Shown here: positions 1 to 13,100 of the stretch, in pieces
Layout of the letters: every line of letters starts with the position of its first letter
How positions within the stretch are numbered: position 1 is the first letter of the stretch
Source: Polytrichum commune
Taxonomy: Eukaryota > Streptophyta > Polytrichopsida > Polytrichales > Polytrichaceae
DNA length: 60,000 bases
Reading direction: 5' to 3'
NCBI GenBank assembly: GCA_950295325.1
Contig: OX485805.1
Coordinates: forward strand, 52,230,758-52,290,757
The notes under the pieces: generated by a model
What the model saw: only the letters and a program-made list of their open reading frames with translations
The model's database searches: none
What the model was told of the DNA's origin: nothing
Program-made: the position numbers and the translations under genes

Positions 1-1160
1 TCCAAGTACAGGATACAGCTGTCATTTGCTTGATTTGGGTTAGTAAGGAGGTCAGAATCTTGTTTCAAAAATCTATTTTGAGCCTCGAATGGTTTCTTGG
101 GATCATGAGCAAGAGCCTTGGTATTGGAATCAAAATATTTGGCCCCACACCAACATTTCTAATATTGTTTTAATGGCCAAGCAAGTCCAAAAGTTGGAAA
201 AAATACAAAATAAGAAATTCTATTTTGAACCCTAGAATACTTGGACTCGGACCCTAATGTATGCCCACAATGTTAAGGCTTGCAAACCAAATAGGTATGA
301 TGATGAATGTTCAGAAGAATCTGTGTTCAGGTCATCCAAGGGCCACAAGAATACTACTTTCCTACAGTCCAGTCATAAATCAGTCTATGATAGAAATCAT
401 TTACATGTAAAAATAAGGCAGCATAATCAGACGAATCAGAAAGCTGAGCAGATGCCTAAAATTGCCAATGGACACCAATAGTGGAATTCTGATGCTCGCT
501 TGTTGGATTTCTAATGGTTCCTGTAAACTCAACTCATACTCTGGCTCCGTTATCACATAAGTTGAGGCTTTCAGGTTCATGCCAGTTCAAGAGGGTATAA
601 TAATGTGATCAAAATGAGAGCTAACAATATGTGTTGTCTAACACACCTATGGCTTTGGTTGCGCTCCTCTGATATTATTTGTATCCTTGAAGCAATCTCA
701 AAAATACAATCAGTAGTTAACACTGGAAGCAAGTTGCACAGAACTCATTCATCAAAATTAAATATAATGGTGGCACAAGTTCAGGTGTGAAGTATTCAAT
801 CAGCAGTTGTGATCTCCCGCAACCTTGGACAACCTTTTTTGACTGGGATGAAGAAATTGGCATTGTAAATTTATTTACAATTTATAGGAGTAACAAAGAA
901 AACTCTAGTAGACTAATGAAGTACTGTGTGCACCTTGAGGTGCCTCTCGTAAAGCAAGAACAAATATTGGACAAGCCAAACCCCTACTTGCTAGACCTCA
1001 ACAACCTAAGGAAATGATACAAACCTTTTTCCACATCGTCAAAAAGTGGGAGAATCTCACAGACCATGAGGCCTGGGTGATTACAAAGAATAAACGATCG
1101 CAAGTGTACAGAAAATGGACACTCTACACAAACAATGGGGAAAACTGGGAACAGGGACCC
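1..1160. other. 3' flank of GRV2, no gene recognised
   Basis: The stretch lies downstream of the GRV2 stop codon. It contains only short ORFs without recognisable domains or plant-like coding character. The part next to 1160 should include the GRV2 3' UTR, but I could not place a polyadenylation site. A phrase around 222-272 (a TTTTGAACCC word, then a GGACCC..CCTAATGTAT word) loosely recurs near 43500-43545, so both may belong to one dispersed repeat family; this is weak. Confidence 0.5.
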
Positions 1161-4100
1161 TTAATGATGCCTTCCTGGACTAGTTTCATTGCCTGATGAG
1201 CCGGAGAGTCTAACCATGGCTGACCGAGATGATGGTTGGGGTAAGGCATATCTTACAACCCCGGAGGACCCTTCAATAAGACCCGCGACTCCCGCTGCTG
1301 CAGTTTGGGCATTTGAAGGCAAGAACAAATCGTGCTTCTGGTCCTTATAAGCACTCCACACCTGAGAAAAAACAAACTACATTGTTAACCTTTTAAACAC
1401 AGGTAATTACAAACAACCAACATTTCACCGGTTAGTGGTTGACTTACTTTCTGATTGGAGGATAAGGAGCTATAAGGTGCATTGATGACAACCACAACCA
1501 CAGCTACTCTGCCTTGCTCAACTACGATGCAAGGTGTAGTTCAGAGTAGTTGCAAGGATTGTACTTAGTTACTGTGACACAAAAGGGTGATTTGTAGAGG
1601 AATTACTCTTAGACAAACATCCCACTAGAGTCCATAAATTGTTTGTCTCCATCCCATAGATTGCTAATTATGAGGGACGATCATTGGGGTCAATTCCACT
1701 CTTCAACTACAAGAGTAGTTGTGTAAGAAAAATAGGTGGGCCCAAACCCCAACTCAACCACCGCATTGTTTGTGTAAACACACCTTCAGTATCAGGATGT
1801 ATATGCTGATCACTATCATATCAAACTCCCAAGTAGGCAAGACAAGACTCTACCCGAGGTGAAAATATCTGGGTTGCTTAAACAAGGGTATCAAGAAAGA
1901 TAGAAGGCATACATCTGATGCAGATAAAATGTCTTGAACCTTTGCCGAGTGTGCACCTTCACCTGCAAAAGCTTGTAGTACCTGTACAACGACCCAGCAA
2001 GTTAACACACTCTTCTAGATTGACAACCATCCAGCTACGACGAGGTGGACTCAACTACTTTTGAACTCAAACAAGCGTTCCATCATTCTCGTTGACAACC
2101 TCACAATGTCCTGATGCCTGGGACTTGCATTATGCAGACCAGTCACTCGCACAACATTCAAACTAACCAATAGATGGGCAGTTGTGTAGAAGTGTTACAT
2201 CTTCTAGAATGACAGAATTTCCAAATTACCTCAACAGCAAGAACTCGGCCAACAGAAGCTTCATTTTCATTCCATTTCATTTGAGCACACAAACCATTCC
2301 TCCCACCAGCACGCCAGTCAAGGATACCAAGCAGAACTTCTACCAACCCAACCCTGCACAACAGATTCTGAATCAGCAGAAGTGCTTGTAGGCTAGCTTA
2401 TCTGTTCCAACCATCAAAATACGTGATATGGATATCTACATTAGTGGCTGTAATTCAACTCAGAGCAAGAAGACTGGTTCTAATACCAGCAAGAGACTCG
2501 GGCCCGAAAACAGCATCACTATGATTACTAAGTAATGCCTGCATCAGAAAATGTCTAATCTCTAAACATTCAGGAACTGCAATCACGTTGAAATCCAAAG
2601 AGCAGCACAGAGAGATTAGTAGAAAAAAATCTTACTTCAATCCTTGAGCAACAAGAGCATCACGTGCCCGGTTACCAGCAACAACCACTCTTTTCAGAGT
2701 CTCCAATGCAAGAACATTTCCTCCTTGCCACCCAATGGCCTTCATCAACAGTGGTACAACCTGGATCAAAGAACAATTTCAAGAATAAAAATTTGCACAA
2801 ACTCATGACTGGTCAATACAAACGAATCCTTGTACAAATGAACCCCAGAAACTAGAAGACCAATCACCCACCCTAACAGAACTGCATTGCATAGACATAA
2901 ACCACAAAAGGCAGATAGTAGTAATCCAAGTCATCGAAAACGAGGTACAGCAAATATGAACACTGTAAACATACCTGAGGAGATCCCATGCCAGGTGTAG
3001 CCATGGCCTCTGCACATGCAGTAGAAGCAGCAAGCTGATGCAATACCCTTAGGCAGCTCAACCGAACCCGCTCTTGAGGAGTTTGATTTCCCAACATGCC
3101 TTCCCCATCTTCCACCTCCCAAATAGACTCAGCTTGGCTTCCACGCCTTACTAAACCTTGCTGAGGAGAAGGTGTGGTTACAATACGGCCCTCATTAGCC
3201 ATGGCTGACACTAGCTTTGGTACATAACCCAATTGAGCAACATGGTCAGCCAGTAATGGCTGCACCCGCAGTAGTGACACAAGAGCTGCAGATAGAAGTA
3301 ATGGAAGTTGAGGGTCCACTTGAGGCACCCCCCTTGAATGTGTAGCAGCTGCTGCAGTTACATATTGATCAAGAAGACCTTCTAGAAACCGCTTGGGATT
3401 ACGAAGAGGAAACTTTGGATCTTTTAAAAAGAGGCGGACATACACTCCACCCACCTGATAAGGAATAATTGCAGGGTCAAAACCCCAAATGTGATTTGTG
3501 AAATAAATACAAGCCAGCAAGACTAAGAACAAACCAAGGACATAAGGCAGAGGACAAACAAAATTGGTGACAAAAACATCTGACTGACAAGGTTACAGGT
3601 ACATCAGCAAGAGTACTCACCTGAGGTTCATCACCAATGTCTTGTTGACCAGATGAATGCTCAGGTAGGTCCCATTCCACCACCTTCCCTTTTGTCTGCT
3701 CTCTATACAGATCAGCTGCCATTGTTGCCAGCTGTGCACCCAAAGATGCTGCCATTGCCGGACTCCAGACAAGTTCTGGAGTTTCACTACTCTGTTCTAA
3801 AGCTGCCACTACAGCATCACCTGGGCCATCCCGAATTGCAGAAACCAATCCATCTGGTAGGAATCGTGCTACAGTAATAGCTACCCTAGGTCCATGCATC
3901 GGTTGTCCAACTAGTTTTCCTAGTAAGGAGGCTGCTGCTACTTTTGTCTGAAGCGAGACTTCCTCTGCAGCAATAAAAATCAATAAATCAATGTTTGAAT
4001 ACTATCAGATTGGATCCGTAATCACACAACTTCAGAGTAAAGACAGCAACATGTAATACACTGTAAATTTAAGCAATTGCTCAGGATTCGTCTTAAACGC

Positions 4101-7100
4101 CTACAGGTTTTCTGCAATCTCAAAATGGAATTAAGTAGTGAATGATGATAGGTAGGAAGTAAATCTTCTAAATATCTAACCATTCCAGAGGTGCCAATCT
4201 GAGAGCTTTCCAAAGGTTTAGCGAGAGGGTTTAATAGCCGTCATTTTCACATTGACATAGTCATTCATTTGTTTGATAGCATATGGTTTCTAAAATGCAG
4301 ATTTGTCACAAAATCTCAAAATGAAGAGCATCTGAGAAATGGCCAATCCCCAAAGCCCCACAGTATGAGATTATAAAAGTATCAAAATGGGAGTTACACA
4401 GAGATGCTGGTCTGATATGGGATAAATAATCACATCACTCTAAGCATTTCATCTATCACAGGTTAGGCAATGTCAAACTGGAAAACGTAAAGATTGGTGA
4501 AACACTCGGTGAAAGTATGTCTTAGAACAAAAATTCTGTGATGAGCCATGTCATTGAGACAGAAAACAAACCTTGCCCTGGTAGAATGAGCTGGAGTATA
4601 TACACCACACCACCATGCTTTGCAACAGTCCAGGCAAGGTCAGATGTGCTTGCAAGTGCATATAAAACCCGTATTGCCCCAGGCCTACAAGCTGGTGCAC
4701 AATACAACAACTGAAGGAGCAGGAGTAAGGCTGTGCGGTCGGCTGACAAAGCCTCCACACATGATGCTTGTGTGGTGAGCCGTGCTAAAACATTTAGACA
4801 AAGTTGTGGTACATCTGCACTTGAGGGTCTTGTATCCAGTAAACAACTCAGAAGAGGTGCCAGACGTTCTTTTGAAGAGAAAACTTGTGTTAATTCAGTA
4901 TTTGCATTCAGTATATTCTGCACATTGTGAGAAGAACAATTGCATTAGTCTTCTCATAATAAAGTATTGATATGGATATGGATATGGATTGGTCTAAATC
5001 TCCACACAGATTAACAAAACTATGTCAAGTTTCTCTTCAAATATGCTTAACATAGACTCAACAGCTGCACTAGTCCATAAAATTTGTACAACTATCAAGA
5101 GAAGGCATACCTGCAATGCTGTCAGTGCCATAGTGAGGTTCTTGACAAGAGTTTTCCTGTGTGCCTTCCGCAAGGCTGCTTGATCATCAGTAGCAACCGG
5201 CATTTCTCCATCCTCTTTTTCTGTCTTAATACCGTCTTCTTGTTCTTCTTGCAGATCACTTTGACCATCAGACGGAGTGGAGTCCACTGAAGGTGGCCCA
5301 TGTTCATTTTCTGTCTTTGTGATGGTTGGGGCACTGGCTTCAACCTCAGAAAAGACTTCATCTTCTGGTAGTTTCTGTCTTTCTTCCATTATGCCGCTAA
5401 TAAAGTCCACCAGGGCCTCACATAGTCTTCGACCATCAGCAACTTCTAACTCTGGCTGTTCATTGTACACTCGCAGGTATACATCCCCAACATGCAGCTC
5501 ATTCGTAAGGGCTTTATACTTGAAGTCTTGAGCAGGCTGCATGTCATATGTACCATCTGGAAGCTGAGCCATCCGTTGATTTTCGACAAAGTTGAGGAGT
5601 TCTGCCCTCATTGCAGAGTTCCAGATTATCTGCAGGTAGACAAACACGTGAGTGGTTTACACATTCAAAACAAGGAACTAACTCTATTAGACAACTCATG
5701 CCATGGTGCCTGTAAACTTCTGAAGGTCATTGCAAAGTCCTTGTCCTCAGATTACAACATCTGCAAGTGGTCAAATTGTCACTAGCTAGGTTCTTTGTAT
5801 GTAAGCAGGAAGGAAACCAATTTTTCATGAATTGATGTGCTACTTCAGTTCCATTCCTATCTCTCACAGCATGTTCAGTATTAGAAGTTACATATGTCAA
5901 CTCTAAAGATCCGAAAAGCATAAATAGATGACGTGGGAAGTCCTCAGGCTTTCCAGACAGACCTGTGGTGACTCAACATTAGAGTTGAGATTTCGAAGCA
6001 ATTCCCTTGGGGATTCCTTGCTAAATAGGGCAGCCAGTTTTGGTGTCAGCATTGCTCGCAAAGCTTTAGCTGCAATCTCATTGGGAGGAGTATAAAGCTC
6101 ATCTTCTAAAAGCCCAGCCAATCTTGCCAATGCACGAACTGCAAGCATTGCATGCATGTTCTTGGCTGTTTGAACACTATTACCAATGCCCTGAGCGTTC
6201 TCAGCTGTAGAGTCATACTGTAGAAGAAGTGGCAATAAGTACCTGAAGCAACAAAAAATACACCAAGTCACTGACAAGTGAATAATATTATGGAGACACT
6301 GACAAGTAGCCTTCTAGTTGAATTTATTTGGAACCAATAGTTTCACATCAATATCTGTCATGGCACAAGGCATTAGTCTACTCCTGATAAATAGAGATGA
6401 TTCAAAACCTTCAGTTGTCTTCTCAATAGGTTCCCCTAGTCTGACAGAATAAATCATCAAAATATTGAAATACACCAGCCTTGGAGCATCAGCACAATTC
6501 CCACTGGATCTACATTCAACCCATTGGATAACTGCTATATTAGAATATCAAGAGTTCCAAAGCACTACTTGTTTGAACAGTCCAACTTGTGCGAGGTATA
6601 TCCAGTATTATCAATTAGGATTGTCATCTGAAAGTGTAAGAAACCACATACAAGCATCCCTAAAGTTGAAGACTAACCACATGACTCCAGTTTTTAAAAG
6701 TGCGTCTTGAAGCTTTGATGATGCTGCAAGCTCAGCAATAGTTTGAAGTGCACCATCCACTGCTAATGTGGCTAGCTCCAAATCACAGCAGTGTATGACA
6801 TCCATTGTGAAGCCTGCATATTGTAGCATCTCTTCACGAGCACTCTCAAAAGTGCTTAATCCTATACAACAATTACACATAATGCACGTGAATTCATGTC
6901 CTAATCTGCTAGCTATACCAAGACAAGAAAGAGGTCCAAAACATTGTTACAAAATCATGAACATATGAAGTTTATCTTGATCACAACTGAAATTAAGTCT
7001 AAGCAAGGTGATATCAAAAGTAAGATAACCTGCAAATGTACGCATAATGTTGGTGACAATGACAGCTGCTGGATCTGTTGGGGATGTGGTTCGCTGCACA

Positions 7101-10100
7101 ATACTCATACATCGAGCTAGTAAAGTAGCAAGCAGTGAAATACCTCCATCACGGACTAGCTCTTCTCCATTCAAAGCTGATGAACAACATCTGCTCAAGT
7201 ACAAATTCAAAGCATCTTAATGTGAGACGGGTCAATAGAGGAGTTACTAGGCTTCTACATTTATTTACTGACACTCTTTAACTCTGCATTCTAGAATTCA
7301 GATCCTGCAATAGCCCCATTGTGCAAGCATATCTGCTTTCATCACCTCTATTCTGGCACAGATTCACCTCTTGTATATGATACACCACCTCTTTCATATC
7401 TTCCTAAACTGACTCCACCATAAATCTCACTAACAATTCATGTTACTTTGCACCCACTTCATCATAACCCTAGATACCTCCATGACCATGGATCCCTTGA
7501 GGGCACTCTAACATGAAAGCATGAGGACCACGAGACAGCAAACCACCTTGAGGGAGAACAGGACCTAGGTAAAATAGGAGTGGACTGGAACTGCCCAAAA
7601 TGCAAGGGAGAGGTGAACATCCTGACATACTAAAAGATTGAACATCCCTTGAGAAAGGTTTGAATAGCAATATCAAGAACAGAGCTCCTGAGGTGGAAAA
7701 TTTTATGACTCTCTGCAAGGTAAAACAAACTATCATAGAAAAATGTTGTTGCAAAACTGAAGGATGTATTGTAAGATCACTTACGTGAGCCAGATAAGTT
7801 CTGTAGCCGCTTCTAAAAGGGGGGCTCGCTCTGGAGATAAAAAGCTGTTGTCATCACCATCGATGGTGATCACATTCAGCAGCATCGGATATCCTGCATA
7901 TTTAAACGGCTCCAAGACATTGCCATACCTACTGAAAAGAATACACTGGGCCTTAAGTAGAAGCTGTAATCTCCATGGTTGGGGACCTTGAAGACCCTGC
8001 AGTGTGGCCTGATTTATAGACATATTTCATGTCAATTAGTAACTCCATCCACAATTAAGACAGTATTAATATCAAATCAGTTTGTGGAGCATAAGTCCAG
8101 GAAAACATGAAACACAATGGTTGATAGATCAAGCAGACCATAAAATAGGTATAACGTACACAATGAAGCATTCAGAAGCAAATAGTGAAGAATTAAAAAG
8201 ACAATTGCTATTACCTGCAGACGCTCATAGGCCTTCTGCACGGCCACAAATTTTTCCCTTCCTTGCGGATTTTTATCCGGATGATATCTCATAGCCAACC
8301 TTCGATACTGCCGCTTGAGGATCTCCTCATCAACGCGCCCAAAAATCTTCCCAGAACCAGCCTTACCATCTTCCTCCCCTTCACCAATATCCCCATTTGT
8401 TTCAGTTTCATCTGAGGAAATTTCAAGAATAGCACAGGCTTCTTCTTCTGAGAGGTCCATGGGTCGCCTGGTCAGCTCTTCCCGCCACATGGCAAGCAGG
8501 GATTGGAGAAACTCTACATGCTCAACAATTGGCCACTCAGGAAACCGAATTTGGTCGCATAGATTTCGTAGGTAATAGCGATGACACCACATCTCATCTT
8601 GAAGTTCTGGATAGGTCACCGGGGGCATGGGAGCATATTCATATAGTGCATGACAGTGTTGAGGAAGCTTTTGAGGGAAGTCTCCAAGATGCTTGAAGAC
8701 CTGTGGTCACATAACCATCTCAGTATATCTCAGAGAACGAAATCATCCACTAATACCTCAAGCTTGTGAACCACAAATAACTACAAATAACCAAGAGGAC
8801 CTGATGTGTTAGACACTTCATGAAGTCAATGGAGAAATGCCAAAGCAACCAAAGAGGACAGTTGCACAAAACATGCTACACCAGACCTATGATGTACCCA
8901 TCAACAATCGCAAGATATGTGAAATTAATATTTGGATTCAAACCTGGTCAATCAACCGCTCTCCTCGCATTTTGTGTGTCCATATGATCTCTGGAGTATC
9001 TGAATCAGCAACGAGCCCAGCAGCAAACGAGGCTGGTCCACTCCTCTCAAGGACATACAACAGGCTCTCTGGTAAAAGCCCCCCCAAAACACTCCTCTTG
9101 GCGAGTGGAAGAGAGGAAGACACTGCCGCATCAGCACCCCCATGAAAAGCTTGATATGCATGAGTTGAGGCAAAGAGCTGTGCAACTGAATCCAGATTTG
9201 AACCAGCATATGCTAGAGCAAAATAAAAAGCCCCTGTGTTATAAAGTCGAGCCATTGCTTTTGGATTTCTGGTCAGTATGGCCTTTAGCAGTGAAGCAGC
9301 ATTCTCCACAAGTGCAGGCTCTCCTGTCAACAATGCCTGCAAGGATAAACAGGAGAGTCTGTCAAAAGTCTCCTGTAAAAACTTCTGAGATTGCAATACA
9401 TCCACATTTGAATGCCATCCATGATCAACCAAAACAACCTCATTATGCAACTAACCTGAGCAATGTGGTTCAAACAGCGTGGACTTGTGAGGATGCGCTT
9501 GACTCGCGGGGTTGGTGTAATGAGCTCTCCTGCATCATCCAAATCTGAATGAACTGCCGCCATGCTGTGCAAGATTGATAATGCCACCTCTCCGACCTGA
9601 CCAACAGCAATGTGAGGCCCAAATTAAGATGAAGATTCTTGTGACTTTGTTTTATTCTAACACAAAGTGCAGTAAGCTTATCTCAACTTCTGGGTTAAGC
9701 TACCCTCAATTTGAGATTAAGAAGAGACGCCAAAGAGAAAACTTTCTGCATGTACTGTTTTCAGGCCCCACTTAGTAAAGTGCCTATTCACAACACACAT
9801 TTGAAAAGAAAAAGCACTCTATAATTATTGCCAAGGAACTAGGAAGGTTAAGCACAGCAGCTGCATTATGGATCAAATAGAAGTGAAGCTCTAGCCAAAG
9901 ACGTCAATCAGGGAAAGATTGAGCTCCAAAATTATGGGGTTCAAGGAGACGGCCACAGCATGAACACATGCACGTCCAGCCTAAACTATGCTCCCAGTCA
10001 CTTTAGCATGTGTCCTACATTCATAATCTTACAGAGTTTAGCACACTTTTATAGGGGAGTTATTCTATACATAAATTACATATAATTGGACAATATATAA

Positions 10101-13100
10101 ACAAACTCAAATACTTGTAGTAAAGAAAAGTGGTTATTGCCCAAACACCTGCACAGGAGTCAGCACAGCTACTCCATTTCCAAGCGCCCATCTTAATTCA
10201 CGAATATCACGTAGCCGTTTCCATTCTGTCATTCCTTGAGCCCAGCATTTAGAATTCCAATCAATATCCTGCTTTGACCATGCACGCCTAACTGCATCTT
10301 TCTCTACTGGACCCACTTGTAGTCCAGCCTTAGTAACATAATGCCACTCCTTTTGGGGCTCCACAAATGCACTTGCAGCAATTAAGTTGGACTGGAGAGG
10401 AATAGCAGTTCTCTCAGAAGCTTCATGTGCTGTTGTGAGTAGGTCAACAGCAAGTACACAACCCCCAACAGCTATGCAGGCCTTGGCATTTGCCGGCACC
10501 TTCATAAGCACCTGTGCAATCCCAAAATTTAATCAGGAGACTGTACATAGAATGCACCTGCAAGTAAAATAGAGCCACAGCACCTTCTGCCTTCATCTTC
10601 ATTGGCTACTTAATCTAATTGACAAGTGAGGCAGCAATAATGAGACACTCAATTGATATCCTAGTCACCACAGAAGCTATAACTCCTACCTTCATAAGAA
10701 GCAACAACCGATGCCTCAGAGTCCTGTCACTGGTACGATCAAGTAGCACAGTCATGTGAGGAGTCCCATCAAAGGGCCCAATTATCTGATGATGTTGCTC
10801 ATAAACAATAGCCATAGCTCTTGCACAAAGCTCACGAACTGAAGCCCCTCCACCTCCACCAAAACCATCTAGACCAGCCATATCACACCAGTCAACTCCT
10901 AAGTCTTCTGTGGCTGAACCCTCGACAGTAAGTCCAATGTCTGCATCACAGAGGAAGCGATGGTACAGAGCACGGAAAAACACAACAGGGTCCCTCAGAG
11001 GAAAATCTTCAGCCCCTCCACCAGTCTCTAGAAGAAGCCGCAAATAGTATTCTCCAACACAGACTTCTTTTGCAAGACTTGGGTATCGAACTGCAAATTC
11101 TGCATAGTTCCATGACAATTGGCTTGTAGATTCCTCTGATTGAGAAGTTTCTCCAGCCACCACTATCCTCCCAAGGACACTTACATCAAGATTCCGTTCC
11201 TTTTCTACATCAAGGAGATGAACCTCAGCTTGTAGGGCTTCCCGAAGCTCCTGACGAGTCCTTTCATTCCAAATCAAATCTGCACGAGAGTGATCCAATC
11301 CAAACTCCCGCCAAAATTCTGGCCAGTTTGAAAGTAGGCAACCAGAGCCCACAACAGCCGCATTCTCAACAGTTACTTGAGCAGGTGCTGGGACAGGAGG
11401 TGATACCTCATTTGTACCAGGCAAATTGACAGGATGTGCTGCACCACCTAAGTATTGGTCTCCACTTGTGTATGGGTTTGTGCTTGCTGATTGTATAAGG
11501 GAAGGTAATGCATGTGTAGTACTTTGCAGAGATGGTGAGGGGAGGGAACTCTTTGAACTTGGTGGTACACTTTCCTCTTGAGAAACATTACTTGGTCCTT
11601 GTAAACTTGGGGGACTTTGACTTGACAGCTGCTGTCCATTTGTTGTCCCAAGACTCCCTAGTGAGGCACTTAAATCCAGGGGGGTGGGTTTAAATGGGTT
11701 TCTAGCCCGCGGCGCTTTCCCCTTCCTTCGTTGCAATATTCTCTGCTGCTTCCGCTTTGCTGAAGAAGTACCTGAAGATGAGGTTTGAGGATTGAATTCC
11801 TCTTCTTCGTCTGAAGGCCGTGTTTGAAGGTAAGCTACAAGCCCAGGGGGCAACACTCGAGATAATAGGTCCAGTGCTGGTTGATGTGCATCTGCCCACA
11901 AAGCCACCAGCTGCCGGCTGACTTCCCTGCGCTCTCCTGCTGGTAAGAAAAATGCATGAACAAGGTGTCGCAATAATGCTCCATCCCGTAGAGCCGCATC
12001 TCTCATAGATTCAGCAGCTACAGCATCCTCCTCTGCAATTGCTCTCATGATCACTGCTACTGTTTCACGTACTCCCTCAGCAGGGTGCCCAAACAAAGCA
12101 AACAATCGCCGTTTCAAACCGGCCACTTGCCGCAACATCTCAACAAAGGTGGAGTAATCTGTTGTTTCACTTTGTGGTTCACAAAGCATTGCCTCAAGGA
12201 CCTCAACTACTGCCATAGAGAGCAGTGGAGACACTGTAGCAGGCTTTAATCGATTGACCAACATCATGATGTTTAACTGGCTTCCAAGCATAGCAGACTT
12301 TGCAAGTATCACACTTGCATGTTTCTCTCCCCTGGAAGTTAAGAGTAAGTTATGTTCCCCAGGGCAACCACCTATAAGCATGGCAAGTAGTCCTGCTGCT
12401 TCCATAGCCACCCCTTCTGATCCAGACTGCAGGAGGCCCATCACACGGGCAACAGCAACAGGCAAAGAAACTACAATTGAAGATGCAGAAGAAGAGCCAA
12501 GTAGGCGCCGTAAACAAGCTACTATGCCCATGAGGGTAGCAGCTCCCTTTGGGGATGGTGGTGGGGGAGGGGGGCTGTCAGGGGGCAGGTTTGGTGGAAC
12601 AGGTAACATAGACAACAGTGCCATGAGTGTCGTATCAATAACTTCCATATGATATTGCAAGCCCACATAAGGCACACATGCATTGAATTCTTGGACACGT
12701 CTCCAAAGGCGGGCTTTCGAACCTGGAATAGACCCTCCCTCAGCAACAGCATCCTTAGCAGCTGCTGTAAGGTGCTTAACATAGAGTGCCTCACCTTCAA
12801 TATCAGCAAATAGACGGTGTGGACCTGACACTGGTATCGGTGATGGAAGAGGAAGCACCCGGCCACAAGGGGGGTCAAGCCGGTGCCCTGGCATTACTAT
12901 CCGTGCCAACACAGGTATAGGGCGCTGTCCCTGTTTTGAAACATTTGTGATGGACATGAATCCAAGTTATTGAAGGACACAGAAATTGTTGAGTTTGGCA
13001 GTCAGAACATATGATCTAGGAAAGCTGAAAGTGCTATCCTCATCAATACCAGAAGAGAGCTGGGGTATGAGCATAAGAAATACACCATGGCCACCTTACT

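Noticed and set aside
2182-2391. Small plus-strand ORFs opposite GRV2 exons
   Set aside because: They overlap conserved minus-strand exons and have no independent support.
4969-4990. GATATG hexamer run in a GRV2 intron
   Set aside because: Only about four units; ordinary intronic microsatellite.
7470-7754. Minus-strand 94-codon ORF between GRV2 exons 13 and 14
   Set aside because: It lies in an intron; phase and homology join exon 13 directly to exon 14.
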